A stretch of 64,000 nt of DNA, from contig CAZNNL010000001.1 of the NCBI GenBank assembly GCA_964574395.1, positions 1 through 64,000 of the forward strand, in the 5' to 3' direction. A program made the position numbers and the translations under genes. Of the stretch, positions 34,698 through 43,494 are shown piece after piece. This DNA comes from JAXGQD01 sp964574395. Lineage in GTDB: Bacteria; Bacillota; Clostridia; Saccharofermentanales; Fastidiosipilaceae. Every line of letters begins with the position of its first letter. Position 1 is the stretch's first letter. The notes beneath the pieces were generated by a model that was not told where the DNA came from, did no database searches, and worked only from the letters and a program-made list of their open reading frames with translations.

Positions 34698-37007
34698 TTA
34701 ATTCAACCACAACTTGATGATGCTGTATTTGAGCACCGTTTTACCTGCTTCAACGGACTGCTGTGTCACTTTACCTTCTTCCCCGCCCTGTAATAGAATG
34801 TTGACCCCCATCTCTTCCGCTAATTTATAAGCACCTTCAAAACCAAGGTTAGCGAAATTAGGAACAGTGACTATGTCTGTCATCGGCTTTCCTGAATGAC
34901 TAATATAGATGGTCCCACGATTGTTTATTAATTCGCCAGCAGGAGGGTATTGGTACTTCACGCTAGCGCCTTCCGGAGCTTCAGCTTCCATGTCGAGGTA
35001 CAAATTATGCGGTAAGGTTGTGCGGCCCACAGTGGCAAAATTATATCCTGCGAGGTTGGGAACCATGCGTTGAATAAAGATATACCACATATCATCAGAA
35101 AGGCTCTTATCTTTTGGTACGCCCATTTGTTCTAATGCGACACCGGCTGCCTGTGCTGACATACGAGCAGTTATTTTAGATAAAATACCATTTTCAGGCT
35201 CATGTAATACCGCTAAAACAACTACTTTGGGATCATAATAAGGTGCGACATTCACAAAAGAAATAACTGCCTTTTCATCATTCTCACCAAAGTTTGAGGT
35301 GGAGGTTTTTCCTCCTGAGCCATAGCCCATGGTTTCACCTTCCGGCGCACCTTCGTAATTAGTTACTACTGAACGCATGTAATCTAACATTTTGGCAGAA
35401 GTTTCGGTCGAAATAACACGTCTTACAACTTCTGGTTTGATGTCTTGAACGACTAAACCATTGGCATCAACAAACGCATCAGCGACCTGTGGACGCATGA
35501 GTAAACCCCCATTAACTAGGGCACTTACAGCATTGGTTAGATGCAAGGGCGTAATTACGCTGGATTCACCGAAAGATAAGTTTGCTAAGTCGATGGGCAT
35601 GCGGTCTTTTTCAGCATGTAGGTAGGTATCAGATTCCGCGGGCAAGTCCACGCCAGTTTTTTCTTGATGTCCAAATGCTCTCACGTAGTCGTAGAACTTT
35701 TCTATCCCTATACCTTCTGCTAATTGAATCATGACGGGGTTACACGAACGCACAAGGGCCATGCGGACGGTCTCCATACCATGTCCCCAGTTGCTCCAAC
35801 ATGAAATAGGATATGCGTCGTGACCTTCAACCCAAATGGGATCATCACTAAATAGCTCATCTTCTTCAAAATACTTTTCTTCCATAGCCATGGCGACCGT
35901 TAGTGTTTTGTAAGAAGATCCTGGCTCATATAGCGATTGTGTGGCCCGATTTCGCCAAATTCTTTCGTAAAGGTATTCGATATCTTTATCATTGGTAAAT
36001 GGATCCCAGGTTTTGGGGTCTTTGCCCTCCGGAGCAGCATAGGGATCATTGAGGTCAAACTGTGTGTGATTGGCCATTGCTAATACCGCACCGGTTTTAG
36101 GATTCATGACAACAATTTCGCCTTGTTGTGCGCCATATGTTGTTACGTACTGTTTCACCAGGCTTTGACAAAATTCTTGCAGGCGTGCGTTGATATGTAA
36201 TTTTAATGCGTTAGGCTTAATCTCAGTCTGACTAGTCGCATCGGTAAACGGCAACTGTCTACCGCTGTAGTTATCTATTTGGGTATAGGAATAACCAGGC
36301 TTGCCACGCAATTCACTATCATAGAATGCCTCAATACCCATAACTCCAGAAATGTTATCTCCTGTCTTCGAAGCAAAGCCGATAATGCTTGCCCCAACAT
36401 CACCAGCTGGGTACCTTCGGCGCATAACGGGATCAATAACGACACCAAAGACCTGATTTTCATTTAAATATTCGCGCAGACGATTTGTCACATCAGTGGA
36501 GACATTCTTTTTCAATTGAATATAACTTGCATCTTCCTGTGCCAAATAGCCTGACATCTCTGCTTGATCAATGCCTAAAATCTCTGCTATCTTTTCGGCT
36601 AATGTTGGCTTGTTCGGGGCTTTATCGTCAGGCAACCATGAACCGAGCGAGCGTGGCGTAAAACCAATGGTGAAGTCATAAGTAGTGATGGCTAGGGGCA
36701 GCCCCGTACTATCGTAAATGGCTGCTCTTTCGGGGTATACAGGAACTTTGTCATAACGCAAAACAGCTGCATCTTGAACATACTTTTCATGCGATACAAT
36801 TTGAACATTAAAGAGCGTGGCGATAAGATACAGCGCGAAGATAACAGTCAGTGATGCGACTAGTAATATGCCTCCACGTGTGCCTGCTACGGTTTTTGGA
36901 TAGGGATTATAACGAACAATGTTGCGCTTGGCGCCACTGCGTTCTTTATTAAAGCTTCGTTTTCGATAGCGTTTACTTGCATTACTTCTAGTGCTACTTT
37001 TTCTCAT
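34698..37007 (-). CDS. Class B penicillin-binding protein (transpeptidase) with PASTA domain
   Basis: This 769-residue protein cross-links septal or spore-type peptidoglycan. A basic N-terminus (1-45) is followed by a membrane anchor (about 48-66), a dimerisation domain and the transpeptidase domain with YEPGSSYKTL (SxxK), SCNP (SxN) and GGKTSTSN in place of the usual KTGT. A single PASTA domain ends the protein (about 705-769, from VTVPNFANLGF). The layout matches SpoVD/FtsI-type dcw PBPs. Upstream in the operon is ftsL, its expected partner. Confidence 0.92.
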   Translation of the reverse strand: MRKSSTRSNASKRYRKRSFNKERSGAKRNIVRYNPYPKTVAGTRGGILLVASLTVIFALYLIATLFNVQIVSHEKYVQDAAVLRYDKVPVYPERAAIYDSTGLPLAITTYDFTIGFTPRSLGSWLPDDKAPNKPTLAEKIAEILGIDQAEMSGYLAQEDASYIQLKKNVSTDVTNRLREYLNENQVFGVVIDPVMRRRYPAGDVGASIIGFASKTGDNISGVMGIEAFYDSELRGKPGYSYTQIDNYSGRQLPFTDATSQTEIKPNALKLHINARLQEFCQSLVKQYVTTYGAQQGEIVVMNPKTGAVLAMANHTQFDLNDPYAAPEGKDPKTWDPFTNDKDIEYLYERIWRNRATQSLYEPGSSYKTLTVAMAMEEKYFEEDELFSDDPIWVEGHDAYPISCWSNWGHGMETVRMALVRSCNPVMIQLAEGIGIEKFYDYVRAFGHQEKTGVDLPAESDTYLHAEKDRMPIDLANLSFGESSVITPLHLTNAVSALVNGGLLMRPQVADAFVDANGLVVQDIKPEVVRRVISTETSAKMLDYMRSVVTNYEGAPEGETMGYGSGGKTSTSNFGENDEKAVISFVNVAPYYDPKVVVLAVLHEPENGILSKITARMSAQAAGVALEQMGVPKDKSLSDDMWYIFIQRMVPNLAGYNFATVGRTTLPHNLYLDMEAEAPEGASVKYQYPPAGELINNRGTIYISHSGKPMTDIVTVPNFANLGFEGAYKLAEEMGVNILLQGGEEGKVTQQSVEAGKTVLKYSIIKLWLN

Positions 37008-37075
37008 GCTTTTGTAAAATCCTCATGGTGGGTGTAGAGAATTAGTATCCTCTTAATATTAATTGTCATCGTCCC

Positions 37076-37122
37076 ATTATATAACAAAGACCTGTACCCA
37101 ACCGCTTAGTGGAGTGCAGGTC
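37076..37122 (-). promoter_or_regulatory. Hairpin and possible internal promoter between ftsL and pbp
   Basis: GACCTG (37089-37094) pairs with CAGGTC (37117-37122). On the minus strand it is followed by TTTGTTATATAAT, which combines a short T tract with a consensus -10 (37076-37081). No good -35 is seen. The 138-nt gap may hold partial termination followed by re-initiation inside the dcw operon. Confidence 0.35.
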
Positions 37123-37145
37123 CGTGCGTTTCAGCTGTTATATGT

Positions 37146-37694
37146 TCATGGTTGAAGGGTACGAAAGAAGCCTTCTAAGTTTTTATAGGCCGCTTCGTCT
37201 ACTGGACTCACTTCGTTTGTCCCATCGCCTACTCCTTCTACTTGGATGACTAATTTATCTTGTTTTGGCACCGCAAGATAAATAATTTGGTCAGGACCAG
37301 GTTCTTGGAAGCCTAAAAGTATGGCTTTAGAACGGATTGCGTCCAAATCTGTTAATTGCACTATTTCACTTTGTTTTTGTACATTAACAATTTGGGCTTT
37401 CGTAATGGCAGACTGCAATTGGGCATTCGCAAAATTCAATTCTACAACTTTAGATTGATTGAATAATAAAAATGTCAACATTGCACTGATGGCAGCAATA
37501 CAGAGAACAACTTGGATTGTTCTTCTGGCACGTTCAAAAGCGCGCGTTTTATACTGCGTTTTTTCCTGTATATATCTTTTACTGTCGCTCTTATGTTTCG
37601 GGGCTACCATAAGCGGCCTCTTTCGTTCACTATTAAGCTCCGGTTCAAGCGATGAGGGGGCGAAATCTTGAACGGCTAAGTTACCTCTATTCAT
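37146..37694 (-). CDS. ftsL: FtsL-like septum formation protein
   Basis: This is a short bitopic protein at the ftsL position. From ATG 37694 it has 182 residues: an N-terminal cytoplasmic tail rich in Lys/Arg, one transmembrane segment (about 64-83, VLCIAAISAMLTFLLF) and an extracytoplasmic coiled coil (LNFANAQLQSAITKAQIVNVQKQ region, positions about 90-115). The typical DLDAIRSKAILLGFQEPGP segment follows. SD AAGGAG precedes ATG, and the coding region overlaps rsmH by 8 nt. Sequence identity in this family is low, so the call relies on topology and position. Confidence 0.8.
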   Translation of the reverse strand: MNRGNLAVQDFAPSSLEPELNSERKRPLMVAPKHKSDSKRYIQEKTQYKTRAFERARRTIQVVLCIAAISAMLTFLLFNQSKVVELNFANAQLQSAITKAQIVNVQKQSEIVQLTDLDAIRSKAILLGFQEPGPDQIIYLAVPKQDKLVIQVEGVGDGTNEVSPVDEAAYKNLEGFFRTLQP

Positions 37695-38661
37695 AGCTTT
37701 CTCCTTCTCTTCTTCGTTCAAACACTCGCAGGCGTGCGCTCCGTGCGCGTGGGTTATTCTTCTGTTCAATTGCATCTGCGACCATGCCTTGTCGCTGTAT
37801 GCTTTTCCCGAGTGGTGTTAAACCACAGACACAAGGGAAGTTTCTCGGACATATACAAGGATTTTCCCATTTCCTAAACCTTTGCTTAACAATACGGTCT
37901 TCCAAAGAATGGAAAGTAATGATGCAAATCCTGCCATCGTTGTTTAGCAAGTCTGGTAGCTGATCCAAGAGACTTTCCAAAGCACCTAGTTCATCATTCA
38001 CCGCGATGCGTAATGCTTGAAATGTCCGTTTCGCAGGGTGCTTATCCCTTCTAGCATGTGCTGGCATCGCTTGAGTGACTAGTTCAGCTAAATCTATGGT
38101 AGTGGTAATTGCCTTACTAGATCTGCGCTTTACTATCGCCATCACGATAGCTCTGGCATAGCGCTCCTCTCCATAATCTCTCAGGATACGAATCAGTTCA
38201 TCAGGCGTTTCCAGATTTACTAAACTAGCTGCAGTCAGGGTCTGCTCAGGATTCATGCGCATATCCAAGGGTCCATCCAAACGGAAGGCGAAACCTCTTT
38301 CACCTGTGTCTAGCTGATGGGAAGATACGCCCAAATCTGCTAAAACACCATCAACCCTTTCAATACCCTGCTCAAGGAGTTTGTTTCCAATTTCTCTAAA
38401 ATCGGCAGCTATCAACTGATACTTGGCTTGTATATGTAGGCTTTCAAAGTGCAATGACGCGGCTCTTAATGCGTCGGGGTCTTTATCAAATGCATATAGC
38501 TTGCCTTGTGGGTCAAGCTTTCCTAAAATGCCACTCGCGTGTCCACCACCACCGGTAGTGCAATCCACATAGGTTCCATCAGGTTTTATTTGTAAAGCAC
38601 TGATGCTTTCATCGTATAAAACCGAAAGATGTTTGAAATCAGAAGATGCCTTTGACATCAT
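37687..38661 (-). CDS. rsmH: 16S rRNA (cytosine1402-N4)-methyltransferase RsmH
   Basis: RsmH methylates C1402 in the ribosomal P site. The 324-residue protein has HLSVLYDESISAL, the SAM loop DCTTGGGGHASGIL, VLADLGVSSHQLD, RGFAFRLDGPLDMRM and CICPRNFPCVCG. All are family hallmarks. It overlaps mraZ by 23 nt and is the second gene of the dcw operon. Confidence 0.96.
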   Translation of the reverse strand: MMSKASSDFKHLSVLYDESISALQIKPDGTYVDCTTGGGGHASGILGKLDPQGKLYAFDKDPDALRAASLHFESLHIQAKYQLIAADFREIGNKLLEQGIERVDGVLADLGVSSHQLDTGERGFAFRLDGPLDMRMNPEQTLTAASLVNLETPDELIRILRDYGEERYARAIVMAIVKRRSSKAITTTIDLAELVTQAMPAHARRDKHPAKRTFQALRIAVNDELGALESLLDQLPDLLNNDGRICIITFHSLEDRIVKQRFRKWENPCICPRNFPCVCGLTPLGKSIQRQGMVADAIEQKNNPRARSARLRVFERRREGESYE

Positions 38662-39076
38662 ACTGACTCAAATCAAGGTCTGTTAAAGCTGTTTCCTTTA
38701 GTTTCTGTTCTTCAAAGAAGCGTTTTCCACAGATTTCCAAACCAGATCCCATGTCTATGACATAAACATCGTCCCCGGCAGAGACGCCTATTTCATTCCA
38801 TAATTCATCGCTTATGCTGACACGACCTTGGCCGTCCATTGTGCAATAAATGGCTTCACCGACGATTTCTCGACGCATCAGCCTGGCTTTGGGATCAGTA
38901 CCGGCTAGATTTAAAATCTGATCACGTACAAGTTCAAATTGTTCCTCAGTGTAAACTGCGAGGTAACCGACGTCTAACGACTTTGTAACAACAACATTCC
39001 GGCCCAAGCTATCTCTTAGCTTAGCCGGGATGAAAATGCGTCCTTTGGCGTCACTTGTATGTGCGTACCTTGCCAT
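38639..39076 (-). CDS. mraZ: Transcriptional regulator MraZ
   Basis: This AbrB-like double-swapped-hairpin DNA-binding protein controls its own operon. The 145-residue protein begins MARYAHTSDAKGRIFIPAKLR, and the repeat contains MDGQGRVSISDELWNEIGV; each carries the DxKGR/DxQGR motif. SD AGAGGG precedes ATG. Four phased TGGTGAA boxes lie in its leader, consistent with autoregulation. It is the first gene of the dcw cluster. Confidence 0.95.
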   Translation of the reverse strand: MARYAHTSDAKGRIFIPAKLRDSLGRNVVVTKSLDVGYLAVYTEEQFELVRDQILNLAGTDPKARLMRREIVGEAIYCTMDGQGRVSISDELWNEIGVSAGDDVYVIDMGSGLEICGKRFFEEQKLKETALTDLDLSQYDVKGIF

Positions 39077-39103
39077 GTATCCCTCTTACTATCCAATCTT
39101 TGG

Positions 39104-39151
39104 TTCACCACGATTCACCACTTTTGTGTAGCAATTCACCACGATTCACCA
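39104..39151 (-). promoter_or_regulatory. Four MraZ-binding boxes
   Basis: On the minus strand TGGTGAA occurs four times, at 39145-39151, 39135-39141, 39114-39120 and 39104-39110. Centres are spaced 10, 21 and 10 bp, so all four face the same side of the helix. The array starts a few bases downstream of the predicted start site and ends 27 nt before mraZ. It fits the repeated-box operators known for MraZ. Confidence 0.8.
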
Positions 39152-39160
39152 TTTAACTGT

Positions 39161-39189
39161 ATTGTAATAGTAATTTATTGACTTTGCAA
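39161..39189 (-). promoter_or_regulatory. Promoter of the dcw operon
   Basis: Minus strand: -35 TTGCAA (39184-39189), a 17-nt spacer and -10 TACAAT (39161-39166). The predicted start is near 39154, at the edge of the MraZ box array. A GGCAA-ATC-TTGCC repeat lies just upstream of the -35. Confidence 0.7.
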
Positions 39190-39384
39190 GGCAAATCTTG
39201 CCAACGCTTGCTTTGTCATAATTCTGTAACATAATAGCAAGTTAGTCAAGTGAAATACATACAATTTTCTTTGGTCTTTACAACATTTAGACATATGTTT
39301 AATTTTTGCCACAACACGTAACATTTCTTGACACATTTGTGTAACACTAGCGACTTTTTGTTCAATCTTTTGACCTGAAATTTA
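39190..39384. other. Gene-free AT-rich spacer upstream of the dcw promoter
   Basis: About 195 bp between the ispH-S1 terminator and the mraZ promoter. It holds several GTAAC repeats (TGTAACAT, CGTAACAT, TGTAACAC) and a perfect TTGACA on the plus strand (near 39334) with no matching -10. No coding region with an SD is seen. I assign no function. Confidence 0.4.
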
Positions 39385-39420
39385 CAAAAAAATATCCCAC
39401 GACTGAAATCGCGGGATATT
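39385..39420 (-). terminator. Rho-independent terminator of ispH-S1
   Basis: AATATCCC (39391-39398) pairs with GGGATATT (39413-39420), with an inner CG/CG pair. On the minus strand the stem runs straight into TTTTTGTAA. It lies 40 nt after the stop of the ispH-S1 fusion. Confidence 0.82.
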
Positions 39421-39459
39421 AAGATCAATTCATGTTCTGTTTTTGAATGAATTACTAGC

Positions 39460-42108
39460 TTACGCTTCTTCTTCATCCTTTTTTTCGTCTTCTGTTACAG
39501 TCTCAGCATCTTCTTTGAGATCTGGAGTCACAGCTGGGAAAGGTTCAACTGCAGGAGGACCATCGAAGGATTCTTCGGTAGAAGGATCCATGTTCAATGT
39601 CTCGTGCACTTCGCCGATACTATCACTTGGATTTTCAACAGAAGCGATTTCCCCAACAGTCTCAGCTACTTCTTCAGCAAAGGGAGCAGTCTCGTCACTG
39701 ACGACTTCACCACTTACTTCTTCAGCCTGGGGAGCAGTCTCATCGCTTACGACTTCACCGGTCGCCTCATCAGCGATTTCTGGTTCTGTGGTGCTTTCAT
39801 TAACTTCTGTTACTTCATCATCAGCAGGAACTTGCGCAGGAGCATCATCTACATCTGTACCAGGTGCAACTTCGCTGGCAACTTCTGTTACTTCATCATC
39901 AGCCGGTACTTGGGCAGGTGCATCAGCAATGCCTTCATCACTTGCTTTTTCTAAAGCAATGGCGTCAGCAACGGTGCTTGATTGATCAGCGTCGCTATAT
40001 GAAGTAGGCAGCGCATCGTCGTCACGTCTGGACTTTTTGGCTTGAGGCTCATCACCCTCAGCAGATTCAACGCGTGTATCGATTGGAGCAACTTCTTTGA
40101 TGCTAATACCGATGCGATGTTCGCCGTTCTTTACGTCAATGACTCTTGCGTCGACCTCCATACCTTCAGTAAGTACTTCATCAGGTTTGTTCAAGCGCAT
40201 TGAGGAGATTTGGGAAATATGGCAAAACGCATCAATGCCTTCGCCAATTTCAATAAATACACCGTAATTTACCATACGCATGACTTTACCGTGCACTACT
40301 GAACCAACAGGGAAACGTTCTTCAATATTGTGGTAAGGATCATCTTCGATGCGTTTGTAGCCTAGTTTAATGCGCTTTGAAACAGGGTCAAATTCTTTGA
40401 TATAGACTTGCACAACATCGCCAACCTTCACAATTTCAGAAGGATGTTTGATGCGCTTCCAGGAAAGTTCAGAAATATGAACTAGACCATCAACGCCACC
40501 GATATCAACGAAAGCACCGAAATCTGTCAAGCTTCTTACGACGCCCTCATATACATCACCAACTTCGATGGTGCTCCAGAGTTCTTCAGCTTTTTTCTTA
40601 CGATCGCGATTGAGTAAAGCGCGTCTTGAACCAGAAACACGCAAACGACGCTTTTCGGCATCATACTGCGTAACTAAAATTTCTAATTCTTGATCTGCAT
40701 AAGGAGTTAGATCTTGAACGGGACCTAACTCTAGCTGTGTTCTGTGAATGTAGATGTCTACTCCACCGTAACTTGCAATTACACCATCTTTAACAACGTT
40801 AGCTACTTTAACCACGATAGGTGTCTTTTCGTTGTATGCTTCTTCAACTAATGCTTTGTACTTGCCAAAATCAACTCTGGCTTTCGAAAGAATAATTTCT
40901 TTCCCCATATCCGTGTTACGAATCGAGCGTACATAAACATCAATCTCTTCGTGGTTCTCGACAGCTTCGTCAAGATTGAAATCAGGATTATTTGTAAACT
41001 CATGAAGGGGAATACGGCCTTCTGACTTATCACGAACGTCTACATAGACATTCTCCGTGTCATATCTGACAATGACACCTATTACTGTTGCGCCGCGCTT
41101 TAATTGCGGGATACTGTCAATCGCATCAGTAAAACTGATATCGCCTTGATCCGTCTGCTCGTTTTGATTGTTCAAAACTTCGTTCTCACTCATTATGTGA
41201 ATAACCTCCATGATTATACTTTCCGGCGAGGATGCCCCTGCAGTTACCCCTACTGATTTATCTTGCAAAAGGCCATCTGCCAAGAGCTTTCTAACCTGAT
41301 CAGGAGTCTCTAAAAGATAGTTCTCACCACAAACTGATGCACAAACCTCAAGTAGCTTTTTGGTGTTCGAGCTATGTTCACTGCCTATTACCAGCATAAC
41401 ATCCACTTCGCTTGCCAAATCCAGAGCTGCATTTTGTCTGTTTTCAGTCGCACCACATATTGTAACAAATATTTGCAAACTTGCAATTTTTTTCTTAATT
41501 TGTTCACAAATTCTTTGATATTCAGCCACAGAGAATGTTGTTTGGCTCACAAGCACATAGGAATCATCAGTAAATTGTAAATTTTCGATTTCATCAGCGG
41601 TAGAAATAACCGTGGCCTGCATCTCGGCAGCACCGACAATTCCAACAACCTCAGGATGGTTTTTGTCTCCGGTAATCAGTACCTTTTTGCCATCCTCAAC
41701 CGCTTTACTAGCCAGCCTTTGAATCTTCTTTACATAAGCACAAGTGGCATCTTCAACAACGCAATCCTTCTCAACAAGTACGCTGTATTCCTGAGGCGGA
41801 AGGCCATGCGCACGCACCAGAACAGTCGCATTGGCAGGCACTTCATGTACATCTTTTCTGAGTTTCATCCCTCTTGATGTGAGGTCGTTTATCACTTGTG
41901 TGTTATGGATGAGTTCACCGAGCATGCACAGCTCGCGGCTACCTTTTTCACGTTTGCTGCGTTCGGGCCACTCATCGAGCAGTTTATAGGCTAAGGCTGT
42001 AGCGCGTGCCACTCCGCCACAATAGCCCGAGCAAGCGGCTCGTTGTATACGCCGCGGATAGAGGGCTTTATCAATGAGGGGGTTCGTAATGTTTTCAATC
42101 GTAGACAT
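39460..42108 (-). CDS. ispH: IspH (HMBPP reductase) fused to ribosomal protein S1 domains
   Basis: This bifunctional protein of about 882 residues is of a type found in clostridia. Residues 1-285 form IspH, the last enzyme of the MEP isoprenoid pathway, a [4Fe-4S] reductase with cysteines in CSGYCGGVARA, DATCAYV and TICGAT and the GELIHN and RAHG motifs. Four S1/OB RNA-binding domains follow (from about 305, 385, 475 and 560, with GAFVDIGGVDGLVHISEL and GVFIEIGEGIDAFCHIS). The acidic C-terminal tail of about 180 residues contains two internal repeats. No good SD exists; the start may instead be 42123. Confidence 0.92.
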   Translation of the reverse strand: MSTIENITNPLIDKALYPRRIQRAACSGYCGGVARATALAYKLLDEWPERSKREKGSRELCMLGELIHNTQVINDLTSRGMKLRKDVHEVPANATVLVRAHGLPPQEYSVLVEKDCVVEDATCAYVKKIQRLASKAVEDGKKVLITGDKNHPEVVGIVGAAEMQATVISTADEIENLQFTDDSYVLVSQTTFSVAEYQRICEQIKKKIASLQIFVTICGATENRQNAALDLASEVDVMLVIGSEHSSNTKKLLEVCASVCGENYLLETPDQVRKLLADGLLQDKSVGVTAGASSPESIIMEVIHIMSENEVLNNQNEQTDQGDISFTDAIDSIPQLKRGATVIGVIVRYDTENVYVDVRDKSEGRIPLHEFTNNPDFNLDEAVENHEEIDVYVRSIRNTDMGKEIILSKARVDFGKYKALVEEAYNEKTPIVVKVANVVKDGVIASYGGVDIYIHRTQLELGPVQDLTPYADQELEILVTQYDAEKRRLRVSGSRRALLNRDRKKKAEELWSTIEVGDVYEGVVRSLTDFGAFVDIGGVDGLVHISELSWKRIKHPSEIVKVGDVVQVYIKEFDPVSKRIKLGYKRIEDDPYHNIEERFPVGSVVHGKVMRMVNYGVFIEIGEGIDAFCHISQISSMRLNKPDEVLTEGMEVDARVIDVKNGEHRIGISIKEVAPIDTRVESAEGDEPQAKKSRRDDDALPTSYSDADQSSTVADAIALEKASDEGIADAPAQVPADDEVTEVASEVAPGTDVDDAPAQVPADDEVTEVNESTTEPEIADEATGEVVSDETAPQAEEVSGEVVSDETAPFAEEVAETVGEIASVENPSDSIGEVHETLNMDPSTEESFDGPPAVEPFPAVTPDLKEDAETVTEDEKKDEEEA
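39660..39926. repeat. Internal coding repeats in the acidic tail of IspH-S1
   Basis: Two in-frame duplications lie in the acidic tail. A 46-bp unit coding for DDAPAQVPADDEVTEV occurs at about 39802-39847 and 39880-39925 (offset 78 bp). A unit coding for GEVVSDETAP-AEEV occurs at about 39676-39720 and 39730-39771. Copies differ mainly at third positions, so the duplication is not recent. Confidence 0.75.
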
Positions 42109-42760
42109 AATTTTGTAACGCATACACTTTCTTCATCAACGCTTCCGTCAATGCTTCGTTGCTTGGATTTTCACCCAAACCTTGTGCTAAGTCTTCCAAG
42201 CTCAAAGGTTTACCAACGTAGATATGGTTTGGGCGCCATAATTTATAAGGCTTGTTAATCGACACGGGTAAAATGGGGCAGTTCATTTTTTTGGCAAAAA
42301 AGATCGCTCCACTATTAGGCGGATGTGCACTTGGTTTCTCAGATCGCTTTACCCTGGTACCTTCCGGAAAGAGACCTATTACCCCTCCCCGCTTAAGGAC
42401 AGCCAAGGCACGTTTAATGGCCGACAGTTCTGGTTTCTGGCGATTTACTGGGAAGGCACCGTACCAATAGAAAAACCTGCTTGGCCAAGCATACTTGTAA
42501 AGCTCTGCTTTTGCCATCATATAAACCCAAGGCCGGAACTTACAGAGTATAGCAGTAATATCAAACATGCTTTGATGGTTAGCGACGAGTACGAAAGGCC
42601 CTTCTTTGGGAATATTTTCCATGTCGTGGTAACGCACGCGGTAAAGAAACTTTGTTATGAATAACAGTATATATAAAACGATATATTGTCCTAATCCTTG
42701 CGGTGGACGTTTATCGATAGGCTCAACTTTTGGTTCATGAACTTTAATTTTATCTGGCAA
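42095..42760 (-). CDS. plsC: 1-acyl-sn-glycerol-3-phosphate acyltransferase
   Basis: PlsC acylates lysophosphatidic acid to phosphatidic acid at the membrane. The 221-residue protein has one N-terminal hydrophobic segment (YIVLYILLFITKFLY), the catalytic NHQSMFD (HX4D), the FPEGTR substrate motif and PVSINKPYKLW. The stop overlaps the ispH-S1 start. It follows cmk by 2 nt, a common clostridial order cmk-plsC-ispH. Confidence 0.92.
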   Translation of the reverse strand: MPDKIKVHEPKVEPIDKRPPQGLGQYIVLYILLFITKFLYRVRYHDMENIPKEGPFVLVANHQSMFDITAILCKFRPWVYMMAKAELYKYAWPSRFFYWYGAFPVNRQKPELSAIKRALAVLKRGGVIGLFPEGTRVKRSEKPSAHPPNSGAIFFAKKMNCPILPVSINKPYKLWRPNHIYVGKPLSLEDLAQGLGENPSNEALTEALMKKVYALQNYVYD

Positions 42761-42762
42761 AC

Positions 42763-43431
42763 CTATTGTCCTTCCATTTTCGCATTGACAACATTTTTGA
42801 CTTCTTCTATGACTTCAGCAATCGTTTTGCCATCACTATCGAGTGCATGGGCGTCATCTGCTTTTTTCAAAGGTGCGTGGCTGCGAGCGCTGTCTTGGGC
42901 ATCGCGATAATTGAGGTCTTGTAAAATTTCCTCATACACACAGTCTTGATTTTTCTCTTGTAACTCCTTGAAACGGCGTCTGGCGCGTTCTTCTGGAGAG
43001 GCTGTGAGATAAATTTTTACTTCTGCGTCTGGCAAAACCACCGTACCAATATCGCGCCCATCCATCACCACGTCATAACGCGCGCCTAGACTCTGTTGTA
43101 GTTTCGTTAATTTTTCACGACAAACAGGCAGCGCTGAAATATCAGATGCCATGATAGAAATCTGCGGCGTGCGAATTTCATCACCAACAACTTTTCCGTC
43201 CAATGTGAGAACTGCTCCAGCATCGCTTAAGAGAACATCAATGGCGAGCGTATCCATCATCTCCGCCACCGCTTGAGGATCTTTGTGATTTATCCCTAAT
43301 TGCAGTGCTTTCAACGCGGCCGTCCGATACATCGCTCCGGTGTCTAAGTAAAATAAATTGAGCTCACGTGCGAGCTGTTTGGCTATGGTGCTTTTCCCCG
43401 CTCCACCCGGTCCATCAATTGCTATACGCAT
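42763..43431 (-). CDS. cmk: Cytidylate kinase
   Basis: This enzyme phosphorylates CMP and dCMP. The 222-residue protein starts with RIAIDGPGGAGKSTIAKQLA (P-loop), then LDTGAMYRT, DGRDIGTVVLPDA and ASPEERARRRFKEL. The insert domain typical of long-form Cmk is present between about 60 and 130. Its position upstream of plsC and ispH-S1 is conserved in clostridia. Confidence 0.95.
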   Translation of the reverse strand: MRIAIDGPGGAGKSTIAKQLARELNLFYLDTGAMYRTAALKALQLGINHKDPQAVAEMMDTLAIDVLLSDAGAVLTLDGKVVGDEIRTPQISIMASDISALPVCREKLTKLQQSLGARYDVVMDGRDIGTVVLPDAEVKIYLTASPEERARRRFKELQEKNQDCVYEEILQDLNYRDAQDSARSHAPLKKADDAHALDSDGKTIAEVIEEVKNVVNAKMEGQ

Positions 43432-43494
43432 TACTTATCCTTTCCCCCTTCTTTGGCTGAACTGCCTCTGTGTTTTACAGGTAAACATGTTCAT

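Noticed and set aside
39334..39360. Perfect TTGACA on the plus strand as a possible promoter
   Set aside because: No -10 at 16-18 nt and no plus-strand gene downstream.
39443..39985. A 180-residue Ser/Thr/Ala-rich plus-strand frame
   Set aside because: It is the complement of the acidic repeats of IspH-S1 and has no independent signal.
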